From assembly GCA_016617855.1 (NCBI GenBank), contig JAECUM010031571.1:24306-88305 (forward strand): DNA of 64,000 nucleotides. Direction: 5' to 3'. Shown one piece after another: positions 1 through 10,375 of this stretch. A model generated the notes under the pieces. The model was not told where the DNA came from. It worked only from the letters and a program-made list of their open reading frames with translations, and did not search any database. The position numbers and the translations under genes are program-made. The stretch is from Megalonaias nervosa (Eukaryota; Mollusca; Bivalvia; Unionida; Unionidae). Positions within the stretch are counted from its first letter, which is position 1. Every line of letters starts with the position of its first letter.

Positions 1-500
1 TAATTACATGGCAAATAGCATCACAGCAAGGTGTCTCTGCACCGCGACATATATTTGTTGCACTTCAAGATGTTACGCGAGTAAACTCGCAGATACGAAG
101 TATTATGATATTTGATAAACTCTCCGTTACTGAGGTTTCTTTGAGAATAAATGAACATCAAGAACCAGCCGAGGATATTTTGTTAAATTTTGAACAAAAC
201 AGTGTTGCACGTGCGTATCATCGTCTGATGACGTTCATGGGGCGTGATCAAAATGTTGATACTGGTTTACATATATCTCAGCGGGAGTTTACGACGTTGT
301 ATCCGATCTATTACTTTTCGCTGGAACACTTGGATTTGTTTAGACAGTCCGTCGTTGACATACATTTTCGAGCACGTGTTACAAGAGGGGTTATTGCTAA
401 TTACAGAGCAATCGCCGTTATACTCAGCGATAAAACAATGTTACTTGAAGGTATTGGTGGACGAACGAGAGTTATTGAAGCGCCAGTAGAAAACATGTAA
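1..500 (+). pseudogene. Major capsid protein (double jelly-roll), C-terminal part
   Basis: This is the last ~165 codons of the capsid protein; the gene starts before the window. The frame is open from base 3 to the stop at 498-500. It aligns closely with the C-terminal third of the 462-residue capsid protein of element B (53386-54774). Shared stretches include the RAYHRLM…FMGRDQN region and the TLYPIYYFSLEHLDL motif of the second jelly roll. In Polinton and adintovirus virions this protein forms the hexon-like trimers of the shell. No disablement is visible in this part, but other genes of the element are broken, so the copy is probably not functional. Family assignment rests on residue patterns shared with Polinton capsid proteins. 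Confidence 0.8.
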
Positions 501-523
501 TTAGATCATGAAATATATCATAA

Positions 524-981
524 ATGTCATATCATCATGTTAGTGTCAGTCTGACTCCTGGTCAGGTTAAAAAACTGCGGTCGGCATCAGCGAAGCGATG
601 TGGAGTAAAAATATCACTAGCGCGAGAACAAATCGCAGGTGGTCCAAATACACTATCGCTGACAGAACACCAGCTCAATCATTTTAATGAATCCAAACAA
701 AGACCGGTATACGCGTAAATCTTTCTGCGGGTGCCATCAAAAACATTGCTAAGACGGGTGGTTTATTTCCACTTCTTGCAGCTATTCGAGGAATAGTACC
801 CGCTGCAGCCCCAGCTGTTGCAAAAGCAGCTGTGTTAGGTGCAGTTGGAACAGCTGCTGGAATGGCATTAAAGAAAGCAACAGGGAATGGATTAAAAAAA
901 AGACGATCCCGAACAGGTCTAGGTCTGAGACTTCCAGGAACTCAATACGGACGCGGATTAAGAATTCCAGGGACTCGCTGA
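524..981 (+). pseudogene. pX-like hydrophobic minor structural protein, frameshifted
   Basis: The gene starts at 524 just after the capsid gene. The first ~64 codons are open and end at 716-718. A one-base shift then leads into a second frame (about 700-981) encoding an Ala/Gly-rich hydrophobic segment followed by a basic tail with repeated R-L-P-G-T motifs. The same architecture occurs in B at 52886-53341. The Ala-rich core plus basic Gly-rich tail resembles adenovirus core/minor proteins, hence the descriptive name. Its role (membrane-active or DNA-associated minor capsid protein) is inference. It lies directly upstream of the protease, as in B. Confidence 0.6.
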
Positions 982-989
982 TTTTCCCG

Positions 990-1409
990 TTGTCCAATTT
1001 TTATTTACTCGATGCTGCTACGCGATTAAATATCAAACATTTCAGAGGTGTTTTTATGCGTAATCAATTACCACACAAACCAAACAACGTTGAAACCGGA
1101 ATAATCAACCTCGATAAAAACTCCAGCCGTGGTACTCACTGGGTTGCTTACGCGATTGATCCACGTGGAATTATTTATTTCGATTCGTACGGACTGGCGC
1201 CACCAAAAGAATTTTTGAAGTATGTCACTGGTGATTCTGTCACTGGCAACATTCCGATCTGGTATTCAACGTTACCAACACAAACATTAACGGATCCACC
1301 AATATGTGGCCGTGAAGCACTAGCAGTACTTGATGCTGTATCAAGATCAGCGAAACCACCTCATAAAGCTGTACACGAATATACGAGTTCTGTTTTAAAT
1401 AATCGCTAA
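990..1409 (+). CDS. Adenain-like cysteine protease (maturation protease)
   Basis: This ORF of 139 residues matches the adenovirus protease family (peptidase C5 type). The catalytic His is in G-T-H-W-V-A-Y (about residue 50), the acidic partner in I-Y-F-D-S-Y (about residue 66), and the nucleophilic Cys in P-P-I-C-G-R-E (about residue 107). The first visible Met is at 990; the homologous B gene also begins M-S-N-F-x-L-L. The enzyme would process minor capsid proteins during assembly. This is one of the few genes in element A without an obvious break. The gene sits between the pX-like and fibre-like genes, the same position as in B. Confidence 0.8.
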   Translation: MSNFYLLDAATRLNIKHFRGVFMRNQLPHKPNNVETGIINLDKNSSRGTHWVAYAIDPRGIIYFDSYGLAPPKEFLKYVTGDSVTGNIPIWYSTLPTQTLTDPPICGREALAVLDAVSRSAKPPHKAVHEYTSSVLNNR

Positions 1410-1416
1410 TCATATA

Positions 1417-2132
1417 ATGGTAGATATTTACGGAAGATCAGCTAAAGCCCGAACAACATTCGGAACCCAACAAGCATCATATAAAATTTACTCAAGCGAG
1501 TAACAAGGCGGATAAATGATGAATTATCTGACCTGCTCAATCTTGCCAACGTTGATCCAAACGAACTTGTTATATTTCAAAACCGTGAAGGAAAATTGAA
1601 AACGAGTAATATTTCAATCAACAATATTATTATTCGTAGTCGATTATCTCGAGAAGGTCTTGTTGCTGTATATGACAGAGAGGGCAAACTTGTTCCTAGT
1701 GGTATTACTGCAATGTCGATCAATGATAGGTTGTCAACATTCGGTGATACCATGCACGGCGCTCTCAACATGAACAATAATAAAATTACTAACGTTGGAG
1801 AACCAACAGATAATCTCGACGTTGCAACGAAGAAATATGTCGATGATAAGGAAATTCCAGTGACAACTTCGTTAACTACCATCAACGATGGAATGACCAC
1901 ACCCAAAACTGATTTTGCTAATCAAGTACAACTGTGTCTGAATTTCCGCAGAAACGTAAACAGAACCATTAATGAATTTTTTGGAAGTCCACCAACCGTT
2001 GACATAAATCTCTACGAATTAAATGCAAGAATCAACGATATTATCAGCGGATATCCTAATATAGTCAATAAAACTAATCTCGTTAAAATTCCACACAAAC
2101 AAATTAACAATATCGATCTCGGAAATAAATAA
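1417..2132 (+). pseudogene. Fibre-like protein with tail-fibre K-Y-V-D-D repeat, frameshifted
   Basis: The start ATG at 1417 is preceded by CATATA and begins M-V-D-I-Y-G-R, as in B. A frame change occurs near 1480-1505; the downstream frame runs to the stop at 2130-2132. The protein contains one copy of a phage-tail-fibre-like shaft motif (N-N-N-K-I-T-N-V … A-T-K-K-Y-V-D-D). B has two such units, so A is one unit shorter. By analogy it would be a trimeric vertex or head fibre; that role is inference. It ends 23 bp before the penton-like gene. B has an extra two-TM gene at this junction that A lacks. Confidence 0.65.
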
Positions 2133-2155
2133 TTTAGAGCAACAATAAAATAATA

Positions 2156-3648
2156 ATGACAACGTCATCGGAATTATTACAACAGATCGTCACTAATACT
2201 GGTCCGGTAAGAACCACAATGATCTCAGCGAGTTCAACTAATCCTGAATTCAATATTAATTTTCCGACCGCAATTCCAGCAAAAGAAATTGCATTAGCGC
2301 AATTACGGGTTTATTATAGTTGGCCAAATATTTAGGTCAAATTCATTCGGTGGACTACAACCAAATAATTCATTAGTATATGCAAATAAAAATAAACCCG
2401 ATGAAACTCCTGATTAGCATGTAGTCAGTATTCCAACGGGCAGTTATCAAATAGAACAGATCAATGAAGAATTCCAACGCAGAATTAAATCCATCACAGG
2501 AAAAGAATCAAAGATAGCCATTACCGTCCACGAACCAACGTTATCATCGGCCATTGAAATAAATTCTCCGGATTACGCCGTTGACATTTATCAGTCTTCG
2601 ATCAGGTCAGTGCTAGGATGGCCAGATATTCCACCGGTTTATGAAGGTCCACAAGAACCACAACTAAATGAATTTTTTACAACAAAAAAAAAAAAAAAAT
2701 ACATAAAAAAAACCGGACGCTTATCTCAATGGAATTCCTGGTGTCGGTCATAGACTTGACTGGTTGGACGGAAAAGATTATACTGATACCGATGGAACAT
2801 GGCTTCCTCGTTATTGTTATTCTTCTACAACCGATGCTAAACGTGATCCAGTAGCAAGACAGATTGTCGTATATAATCTTAGACCCGTTGAAGTTCCCTA
2901 TGAAGAAACGATCGATGGATATGTTGCTTTAATTGATTTTGAACACAATAATAAAATCAATGATTTAAAAAAATCTATTTTTATCGTTATTTCAAATCTA
3001 CGACGAGGACACACACAAAAAAATATCATTGAAACAATGCAACATTTAAATAAACTCGGATCAGATATGTACGTCATTAATCGAACTTTTATCTTAAAAA
3101 TGCTTGAACAAGATAAATTACTTCCAGGAGCACGTTTCATGAAAACTTTTCTTGATTATTATGGAACAACCAAAGAAAAAATCTCAAAATTTACAATACC
3201 AAAACTAGATTCAAGTAGATTAAAAAAGAGACTCACGGATGTTATCGATAATTACTTTCCTAGAATCCTCGAATCGTGGAAAAAAATAGCACCACCACCG
3301 AATATCCTCCGATACAACAACGATTCGTACGGTGAAGGTCGCCATGTATAACTGGGCATCGTCAATATCACATCAACGATAGCTGTCAATCTAGTATACG
3401 ATATTATCTTCGGCAGTTATGAAGTTGACGCTGAAAAATCCAACCAAGCCCAACAAGGATACATTCCGTATTCATTTACACCTCAAGTACCCCAGGTTAA
3501 AATTGTATCAGAACCAATCAACGTTGTTTATCTAAAATGTCATAATCCACTCTTATCGTGGATACATTTCAAACTTACTGACCAGACTGGCCACTTGCTC
3601 GATCTTAGGTCAGAAATATTAAATATAAACCTGTATGTGCGTTCGTAG
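2156..3648 (+). pseudogene. Penton-like minor capsid protein, broken
   Basis: The start at 2156 begins M-T-T-S-S-E-L-L-Q-Q and supports the second Met as the true start of the B homologue. The frame breaks near 2333, a TAG occurs near 2416, and a 15-base A run sits at about 2683. The middle is open in 2764-3351 and the C-terminus is readable to a TAG at 3646-3648. The B homologue (49340-50860) is intact. The N-terminal pattern (strand-rich segment, S-W-P-N-I, N-N-S-L, I-P-T-G-S-Y, then L-G-W-P-D) resembles penton-like single-jelly-roll proteins of Polintons. Assignment is by pattern and context. Confidence 0.65.
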
Positions 3649-3678
3649 AAAACACCAAGCAAAAAAAAGAAAAAACAC

Positions 3679-3758
3679 TGTCTGAATTTGATAACTGATC
3701 ACCACATATCATCATTATTATTATGGAAAATGTGGATATCAGTTATCAAATTCAGACA
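3679..3758. repeat. Inverted repeat, 21-bp perfect arms
   Basis: The arms at 3679-3699 and 3738-3758 are exact reverse complements around a 38-nt loop that holds a further CCACAT/ATGTGG pair. It sits 30 bp after the penton-like stop, at the start of the non-coding block. It could be a transcription-end signal or part of a replication region; neither is shown. Confidence 0.85.
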
Positions 3759-4027
3759 AAAGTTTACAAAAGTGAACGCGGTGGTTTAGTATGTTTGATC
3801 ATGATACTGATTTGTTTAAATAAAAATATATTTCTTAATAAAAATAAAAATATATTTCTAATAAAAATAAAAATTATTTTAGAAATTCTGACTGAATTCG
3901 CAATTTGATGGGTATATTACCCGTCAAATTTAGAGAATCTGATCAAAGTCACAATTTTGTTAGGTGACTTACCCATCAAATTTAGAAAATCTGACTGAAT
4001 TTCATGAAAAATAAAATTTTATTATAA

Positions 4028-4240
4028 TAAAAATATTTCTGAATCAGATAAATATAAAAATATATTCTGAATCAGAATAAAAATAAAAATATATTCTGAA
4101 TCAGATAAATATAAAAATATATTCTGAATCAGATAAAAATAAAATGTATTTCTGAATCAGATAAAAATAAAAATATATTCTGAATCAGATAAAAATAAAA
4201 AAAAATTCTGAATCAGATAAATATAAAAATATATTTTTGA
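4028..4240. repeat. Iteron-like tandem repeat with TCTGAATCAGA core
   Basis: About seven copies of an approximately 26-30-bp unit, each with the near-palindrome TCTGAATCAGA followed by TAAA-rich spacers. The related words CTGAAT and ATCTGA also occur at 3885-4000. This is the densest repeat in element A and lies between the structural and replicative gene blocks. Confidence 0.85.
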
Positions 4241-4244
4241 ATAA

Positions 4245-4515
4245 AAATAAACAGCAGCAATGACGTTCGGTCTACCATTCCACTGGGGTCCCTTCTGCCG
4301 GTAAAGCCTTTACCAATAAGGTCCTAAGAGTCCTTTGTTAAGGCCTTTTATTATGGCCCACAGGCACTCTTTCATTGGTTAAGACCTGTCTTGTGGTCCA
4401 CAGGCACCTTGTTGAGACCTTTTTGTCCGGTGGACATTCTCTCTGAATGTCCCTATGTGGGTACCCTTCAGTGAGGTCACAAGGTCACGAGCTCACATCA
4501 CCCTGCTGTTTATTT
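4245..4515. repeat. GC-richer insert bounded by 13-bp inverted repeats
   Basis: AAATAAACAGCAG at 4245-4257 and its exact reverse complement at 4503-4515 bound about 270 bp whose composition differs sharply from the AT-rich surroundings. No ORF is visible. It may be a small MITE-like insert in element A. No clear target duplication was found. Confidence 0.5.
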
Positions 4516-4734
4516 CTGGGGCATAGACACACCCCCTATTCCTAATGTGCGAACAAAATATTAGAAATTCAGAGGGCTATTTAGGCATATCGATTTCATG
4601 TAACCCCCCCCCCCAAATCAAACCCCGGGGTAAGTGCAAAACTGCACTCGCCATGTTGTTTGACGTTGTTTGACGTTGGCGAGGGGGACATGAAATCTTC
4701 TAGGGCTTGCTTACGCCCCAATTATTAAAGAAAT

Positions 4735-4815
4735 GGCATCCTAACGCCGCCCCCGACATATGTCCGGTACGGGGAATCGAACCACTGACCTCGAGTATGA
4801 GAACCATATGCTTCA
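4735..4815 (-). repeat. tRNA-like fragment (B-box)
   Basis: On the minus strand GGTTCGATTCC is a perfect tRNA B-box, followed by a plausible acceptor 3' strand (TACCGGACA). The 5' half and a matching acceptor strand are missing, so this is a tRNA-derived repeat fragment, not a working tRNA gene. Confidence 0.4.
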
Positions 4816-5007
4816 AAAATAAATATATAGTTACCTAGCAGGAAATTCCCCTTGACTGAGTCAAGGGTGATTAATATACTACTAGATTCTGTGATAAACG
4901 GATTCTGAATAAAATATAAAATAAATCGCGAAATCTACAATCTTACACATTTCTGAATTTGGTTAAAATACTGTATTATCAACCCTTGATTTCATCAAGG
5001 CAGAACT

Positions 5008-7643
5008 ATCCAAACCAGGAACATTGACTGGTATTGATAAACCGTATTATGAACGAGAGTATCCTGTAACTGCAGTTGTTAATGCGATATATCCGTTAAA
5101 TGATAAACCTAGCGTTAATAATCTCAAACCAATGAAATTTTCCTCACTGACTTCAAGGGGACGAAACTGCGTAGCTGAGCGAGTTATAGAACATTTCTCA
5201 AAAGCAATACGCGGAAACGGTTTAACGGATCTAAGGCGTAAAAAAAATAAATGCGTGGGCAGAAACAGTTAAAGATACCGGAGCATCTATCAACGACGTT
5301 GCTAAACTAGAAAATAAATTAAAATTTCCAATAGCAGTAAAAACACTAACCGGAGAGATTTTGTACAAACCGAAATATACAAAAAAATGGAACCCCTATA
5401 ACAATCATTGATCATAACGCACATGCATGGACTGTGGCAGTAACAATATTTCCACGGGATAGAACAGTTAAATTTTACAGCGATTATATATTCGACGCTA
5501 TCAATGATATTAGTAAGAGTGACCCTGTATCCGTGTGGCTATTTCAGAGTTCAGATTCATATTACGATCAGTTTGTAAGGCCTAACAGAGAAATTTATCG
5601 TGAAGAATCTCTCCATGAAAAAATGAAAAATCTTGCATTGAAATATAATTGTGATAATGTCGAAGTTGAACGATTACTGAATAATTGTTTTACAGTTCCA
5701 TCAGTGGCGGCTCACTTTGCTCAAAAGAAAAATTCATGGAAACCGACACGATTAGAATTTCTTGAAGACATCCAGCACAGTTGTGTCGAATACGGACACG
5801 GCGGATTGTGAAATACTAAATACGATTATAGCGATACTATATCGGTTGATATGGTAGCGTGTTATCCTGGGAGTTTTCTTGGATACGGAGACTGTTCGGA
5901 ATATTTCAAAAGATTCGGACATCCAACACATGAAATGACAAGAGTTGCGATAAATGGGCCATTACCTGATTTTGATTTAACTGGATTTGCTTGTGCAAAA
6001 TTATTTAAGTTTTGTAATAATTTTCATCCTATTGTCTATGTGTGGTTTGGGAGACATTTCTCAGAAAAATATTGGGTTCCAATAGTGCTATTACGATACA
6101 TGCTTGATACTGGAATCTTAGGGTCGTTGAGCGTAAGTGAAGCTATTATATCATATCATCCGCAGAAATAAGTTTGGTTACCACAACAAAAGAAATATTC
6201 ACCGACAGATCCAGATGAAGATTGTGATAAAGTTGATTATGAAAATAAAGTTGCGAAAGATCTTGGTAGGAAAATAATTGGTAAGTTTACTCAAGGGGGA
6301 TCATATGATCATAAACGAATGCATACAAGATTAATTATGGATGATGCTGAACTCGATTTCATAATTGCTGATACAACGGAAAAAAAAAACAACACATTTA
6401 TGAGTCGGAGTAATGCTTATTTATCAGACGGAACTAAATTAGGTACAATCGTGAGCTTTATTGATGGTGAGTCACCGCAGTTTACTCATTTAAGATCTTC
6501 TATGCTCGCTTACGTTTCCATAAATTTATTATCGATGATAAACAGATTTCCTCGTTAGACTGTCAGACAAAATATGAGAAATGTGAGAAATATATACCCC
6601 GGATTATCATCTGGGATGAAGTTTGTACAGTATCGTTAGAAACATTAAAAATATTTCTCGATTGGTTACTGACAAAAAATACTGCTGTGATAATGTGAGG
6701 CGATTATGGTCAGCCACAACCTTTCGTTGAGCAGTCTCCGCACGAGTGGTTAAAAACTTTTGTGGATTATTATGAGGAGATAACCGATGATCCTAGAGCT
6801 TTTGATGAACCCCTGAAAGAATTTAAAAGATTAATCAGACTACAGCCAGAGAGAATAGAATGTGATATAATGCTTGAAGTAATTCCAGAAACTCCTGTGA
6901 ACGATTTTTGGAATTTGTGGAGACCAAATGATTTAATAGTTGCAAGTAGAAAGATAGTTTGTGATGAATTGCAAGAGAAATTATTTTTGTTACATAAAGA
7001 AAAATTTTCAAATCTACCTGTACCATTGTGTTATCGCCCATCGGATACTCGACGACAGAATATTGAAGTTGAAATTCCAGGAACAAATGAAACACAAAAT
7101 TTTGTATTAAATGATATTGTTTTAGTTGATGTTATGTTGTTGAGAGCGCGTTGATCATGGATAAAACTCCATGGAAATTAGGATATGCTATAACGATTCA
7201 TTCGTCACAAGGACTAACTATTACTGATACAAATATCTGGATTGTCGATGATAGGATCGAGTGGTCAAATTTAGTTTATCTCGCAGTATCTCGAGTCAGA
7301 AGAATATCTCAACTACACAGGGTCATTATGAATTTTATAGAAAATAGTAATCAAACTGCTAGCAATGGTGTAATAAAAAAAAACTATTTGGTTATAAGCA
7401 ATGTGACAAAAAAAAAATAATCGCGGCTTTGATATTGATACTGAATTAATTATAACACTAAAACAACGACAGAATAATCATTGTGCAAGTTGTAACTGTA
7501 ATATGCTATGGGAGTATTTGAGTAATACTCCAAGACAGTTCACCGTAGACAGAATTAATAGTAGTATTGGTCACACGCGCGAAAATGTGATGATGACCTG
7601 TCTTGAATGCAATCGACTTCAGGGTGCCAGTTTACAGAAGTGA
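5008..7643 (+). pseudogene. Fused replicase: divergent PolB, SF1 helicase, HNH; broken
   Basis: Homologue of the B replicase. The N-terminal half of the leading domain is absent; homology starts near 5008. The frame passes straight from the leading domain into the PolB part near 5325, showing the two belong to one gene. PolB motif A (V-D-M-V-A-C-Y-P) is near 5845 and the motif-B-like G-K-F-T-Q-G-G near 6280. The motif C region and helicase Walker A are deleted around 6558. Helicase motifs resume near 6600 and the C-terminal helicase motif (I-H-S-S-Q-G-L-T … A-V-S-R-V-R-R) is at about 7195-7310. The HNH part (paired Cys, D-R-I-N, C-L-E-C-N-R) is at 7421-7643. Multiple frameshifts and stops are present. 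Confidence 0.8.
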
Positions 7644-8618
7644 ATGCGGTGGTAATTGTGTGTCCTCAGGAATTACTTGTAATTGTTCACGTACAAATCC
7701 ACGCTGAGGAACATTCGAATCCAATCTGTAGATTGCTGGTCTACCCGTAGATCTAACCACGCTAGAAATTTTATGTGTAATCACCCTCCAAATAGGATCA
7801 GTTGCTCTTTTTTTACCCCCTTCAAGTTCACCAGGTTCATATAAATACTTGACAGTCATATTACCTAACACTGGCTGTTTTGAAAAGTCACGTCGTTGTC
7901 CGTAGCCATCGCTAGGGGGTTCATGTTTCTTTGTAATTGCAACGATAGGTTTCATAGAAGTTGCACAAGTAATTTCATTATTTAACGCAGCTATCACACT
8001 TGGTAATCTTGCAACCCATTCACGAGATCTCTTGTCGCTCTAAATTATTTCCTTTGCATACTGATATCCAAATAACCGCTCAATGAGTGTTCGATTAAAT
8101 CGTTCAACGATTGCCTGATCACGATGAATTGCGATGTGTCCTTGTCTGATTTTGACATTATGTTGCTTCATCAGCGATGATACTGTACCAAGAAATTCTT
8201 TGCCAGGATCAACTTGTAGCAACTGTGGCCATTGCAAGGGTCCTCGTTGATAAATTCGTTCAAACTCAGATGCAACTTCAGATGTTGTTTTTGTTGATAA
8301 TGGTTCCGCTTCTTTATATCTACTTGCAACATCAACGACAGTTAACGCTTATTTGTATGTGCGTGGTTGACGTATACGTGTGTTAATAGTATCATGTGGT
8401 AAAAACAAAATATCTGCTTGATGAACCTCATTGGGAACGCTGACATCAAAATACGCGTACTGAATTTTTTTAGGTGGACGTAGATAGATTTGCCATATTG
8501 CCTGGCGTGCTAACCACGCACCAGCAACAGCACGTGAGACTTTTGCTGCTTCAGCAAGTTTACTAATCGCTGCTCTGCCCTTCCAATATCCTCTTGGGCT
8601 ATAATAAACAGATTCCAT
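7632..8618 (-). pseudogene. Retroviral-like (DDE) integrase, broken
   Basis: Minus-strand gene starting M-E-S-V-Y-Y-S-P-R-G at 8618 and ending at 7632, where it overlaps the HNH end by 12 bp (the same overlap as in B). Catalytic residues: first Asp in H-Q-A-D-I (near 8420), second in Q-V-D-P-G-K-E (near 8205), Glu in I-V-E-R-F-N-R (near 8105). The C-terminal basic domain typical of Polinton integrases (Y-L-Y-E-P-G-E-L-E-G-G) is near 7835. Breaks: a stop near 8350 and a frame change near 8040. It would insert the element and create the target duplication. Confidence 0.85.
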
Positions 8619-8634
8619 TATAATAGTTATATAA

Positions 8635-9141
8635 TTAATTACCAGCCCCTAGCATTAGTTTACCCTTCATAGCAGATTTCAGTAGAAAACTAGCGAGTTT
8701 TTATCAGAGAGATTTATCAGGTATAGAATTTAACGCATGAATCAATTTCACATCTGCAATATGTCGTTGTTGTAAATCCTTGCTTTTATACGCAACATCA
8801 TGAACATGGCACGCTTGATCAATCTTATTTATTGGATACTCTCCTGGTCTTGGTTGATCTCGTTAGTCAAGTCGGATATCAAGTCGAGTTCCAGGACCAC
8901 AATAATTATATCCTGGTAGATGTTTTTCTCCGGGATACTTTGCCCACGGAACCCCTGGTAATTTTCCTAGTGAAGTAGCGACATCACCTCCTGTCTTTGT
9001 GCTAGACGAAATAAATTTGTATTTTTTTGTGCCACACTTTTCACACTTACCTGTCAGTGCGCGTTTTTTATTTTTTGTTATTATTGTTGTTAATCCAGCG
9101 GTGGGGGTGGGTGCCTTGCATCGAACACGATATAAATTCAT
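8635..9141 (-). pseudogene. Zinc-ribbon / phospholipase A2 protein, broken
   Basis: Homologue of the intact B gene at 41441-41944. The start at 9141 gives M-N-L-Y-R-V-R-C. An N-terminal C-x2-C … C-x2-C zinc ribbon is followed by the PLA2 calcium-loop motif Y-C-G-P-G-T and the C-H-V-H-D catalytic segment near 8800. A TGA replaces an Asp codon near 8863, and stops occur near 8700. It is divergent from the ATPase gene. Parvoviral and Polinton PLA2 domains act on host membranes during entry. Confidence 0.75.
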
Positions 9142-9154
9142 ATTACTTATTATC

Positions 9155-9835
9155 ACGGATATAATTGACTTTTCGGCGACACGAAAACAGGAGCCAGTCA
9201 AACATCACCCAGCGCTACCGAATTCTATTAGAATGATAATAATTGGGCCATCTGGAAGTCGTAAGACGCAATTATTGCTTAATTTAATAATGAGATGGCT
9301 CAAATGGGATAAACTATATTTAGTCGCACCATCTGTAGATGATCAACGATGCTATGAAGTACTTTAAGATTTTAATGAAAATGCAAAATCGTTATATGAA
9401 GACAGTGACAGTGATGGAGTCAGTGTTATTGATTTTATCACTGATATTGATGAAGCGCCATCTGTAGATGACCTGGATGGACGTATTAATAATTTAGTAG
9501 TGTACGACGATGTCATGCTGGACAAACTATCAAATCCAGCTAGGATATTTTCTCGAGGTAGACATAAAAATACAGACGTGATTTATATTACCCAGCGTTA
9601 TACACAAATACCTAAAGTGATCAGAGACAACTGCATTATTTTGGTTGTATTTAACGGAGTTGATAATCATACGCTGCAAAATATTTATTATACTTGGTGT
9701 TCAGGGGACATGGATATGATTAAGTTCAAAAACTTTTTTTCAAAAACACAAGCTACCCCGTTTGGTTTTATAACAATACATTCACATGATCTGAGGTCGA
9801 GATATCGTAACGGACTTGATACAATATTTGGATAA
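9155..9835 (+). pseudogene. FtsK/HerA-type packaging ATPase, broken
   Basis: The position of the start codon in B corresponds to ACG at 9155, so the start is lost. Walker A reads G-P-S-G-S-R-K-T, with Arg where B has Gly. Walker B is in V-V-Y-D-D-V-M-L near 9500, and the sensor-like G-R-H-K-N-T-D-V … T-Q-R segment follows. TAA at 9365-9367 interrupts the frame. The family (A32-like) pumps viral DNA into preformed capsids. It lies next to the terminal repeat at 9843, as in B. Confidence 0.8.
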
Positions 9836-9842
9836 AAACCAC

Positions 9843-10090
9843 AGCAGCAGAGAGGGTGGACTGACAAAAATGACGCGCACGAGCACATAAACGAACACGT
9901 ATAGCATTTACAAACACAGGTGTCACGAACGAGTAACAGGGTAAATAACCCACGTAGAGAGAATCTCAATTCGGTTAGAGGTTCTGGTTTAGCGTTATTG
10001 ACCCTATATTTTTGCCTTATTTAGTATGATTTTCATGTTTAAATATATTCGTTCGAAAACTATTTTGTAGGGTTCACTCTCTCTGCTGCT
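9843..10090. repeat. Element A terminal repeat
   Basis: It begins internally with AGCAGCAGAGAGGGTGG and ends externally with CACTCTCTCTGCTGCT, the same bounding sequences as the B terminal repeats. Inside, 9972-10003 is nearly identical to the core of the B repeats (40563-40594; 56581-56612), while the rest has diverged. This marks the right end of element A. Confidence 0.85.
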
Positions 10091-10270
10091 AAACCAGTTT
10101 TTGTTGAGAGAAGGCAAAGTCAGTGACTTTCCAAATCCAGTGGGTAGCAGGACAAATACATCTTTTTTATCAATCAAGTGGCAAATAATGGCTTCTTGGT
10201 GGAATTTCAAAGTCACCGATAAACCATATTTACTTTTAACGCGCAAAATTTCTAACTCAAACCGCGCCAT
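10091..10270 (-). pseudogene. RecQ-like DNA helicase first exon, interrupted by element A
   Basis: Minus-strand ORF starting M-A-R-F-E-L-E at 10270. It contains a Q-motif-like L-K-F-H-Q-E-A-I and Walker A-like L-L-P-T-G-F-G-K-S, as in RecQ-family (SF2) helicases. Homology stops exactly at 10091, where the element A end begins, so the reading frame now runs into viral sequence. The rest of the gene would lie beyond the left end of element A, outside the window. The start codon is 105 bp from the divergent ATG at 10376, which suggests a shared promoter region. The RecQ assignment rests on a short segment. Confidence 0.6.
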
Positions 10271-10375
10271 AGTTTTACTACCATCTGTTTACATTTCCAA
10301 ATAAGGCCTCAATGTCCTTATATGGCACACAAACAAAGAAGGCTGAGAACGGAAGTAGTCATTATTTGAATTAAT

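Larger units (their letters stand above)
1..10090 (+). mobile_element. Element A: Polinton/adintovirus-like element, partial
   Basis: This is a decayed integrated DNA viral element whose left end lies outside the window. Order on the plus strand: capsid protein, pX-like, adenain protease, fibre-like, penton-like, a non-coding repeat block, replicase with HNH; then integrase and PLA2 on minus, ATPase on plus, and a terminal repeat at 9843-10090. The order is the same as element B (40482-56692) read in reverse, and most proteins align end to end with those of B. Nearly every gene carries frameshifts or stops. The outer end at 10090 lies within a RecQ-like helicase exon. The target duplication cannot be tested because the other end is not visible. 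Confidence 0.85.

Noticed and set aside
9688..9969. Cys-rich minus-strand ORFs
   Set aside because: Antisense to the ATPase and terminal repeat; not conserved in element B.
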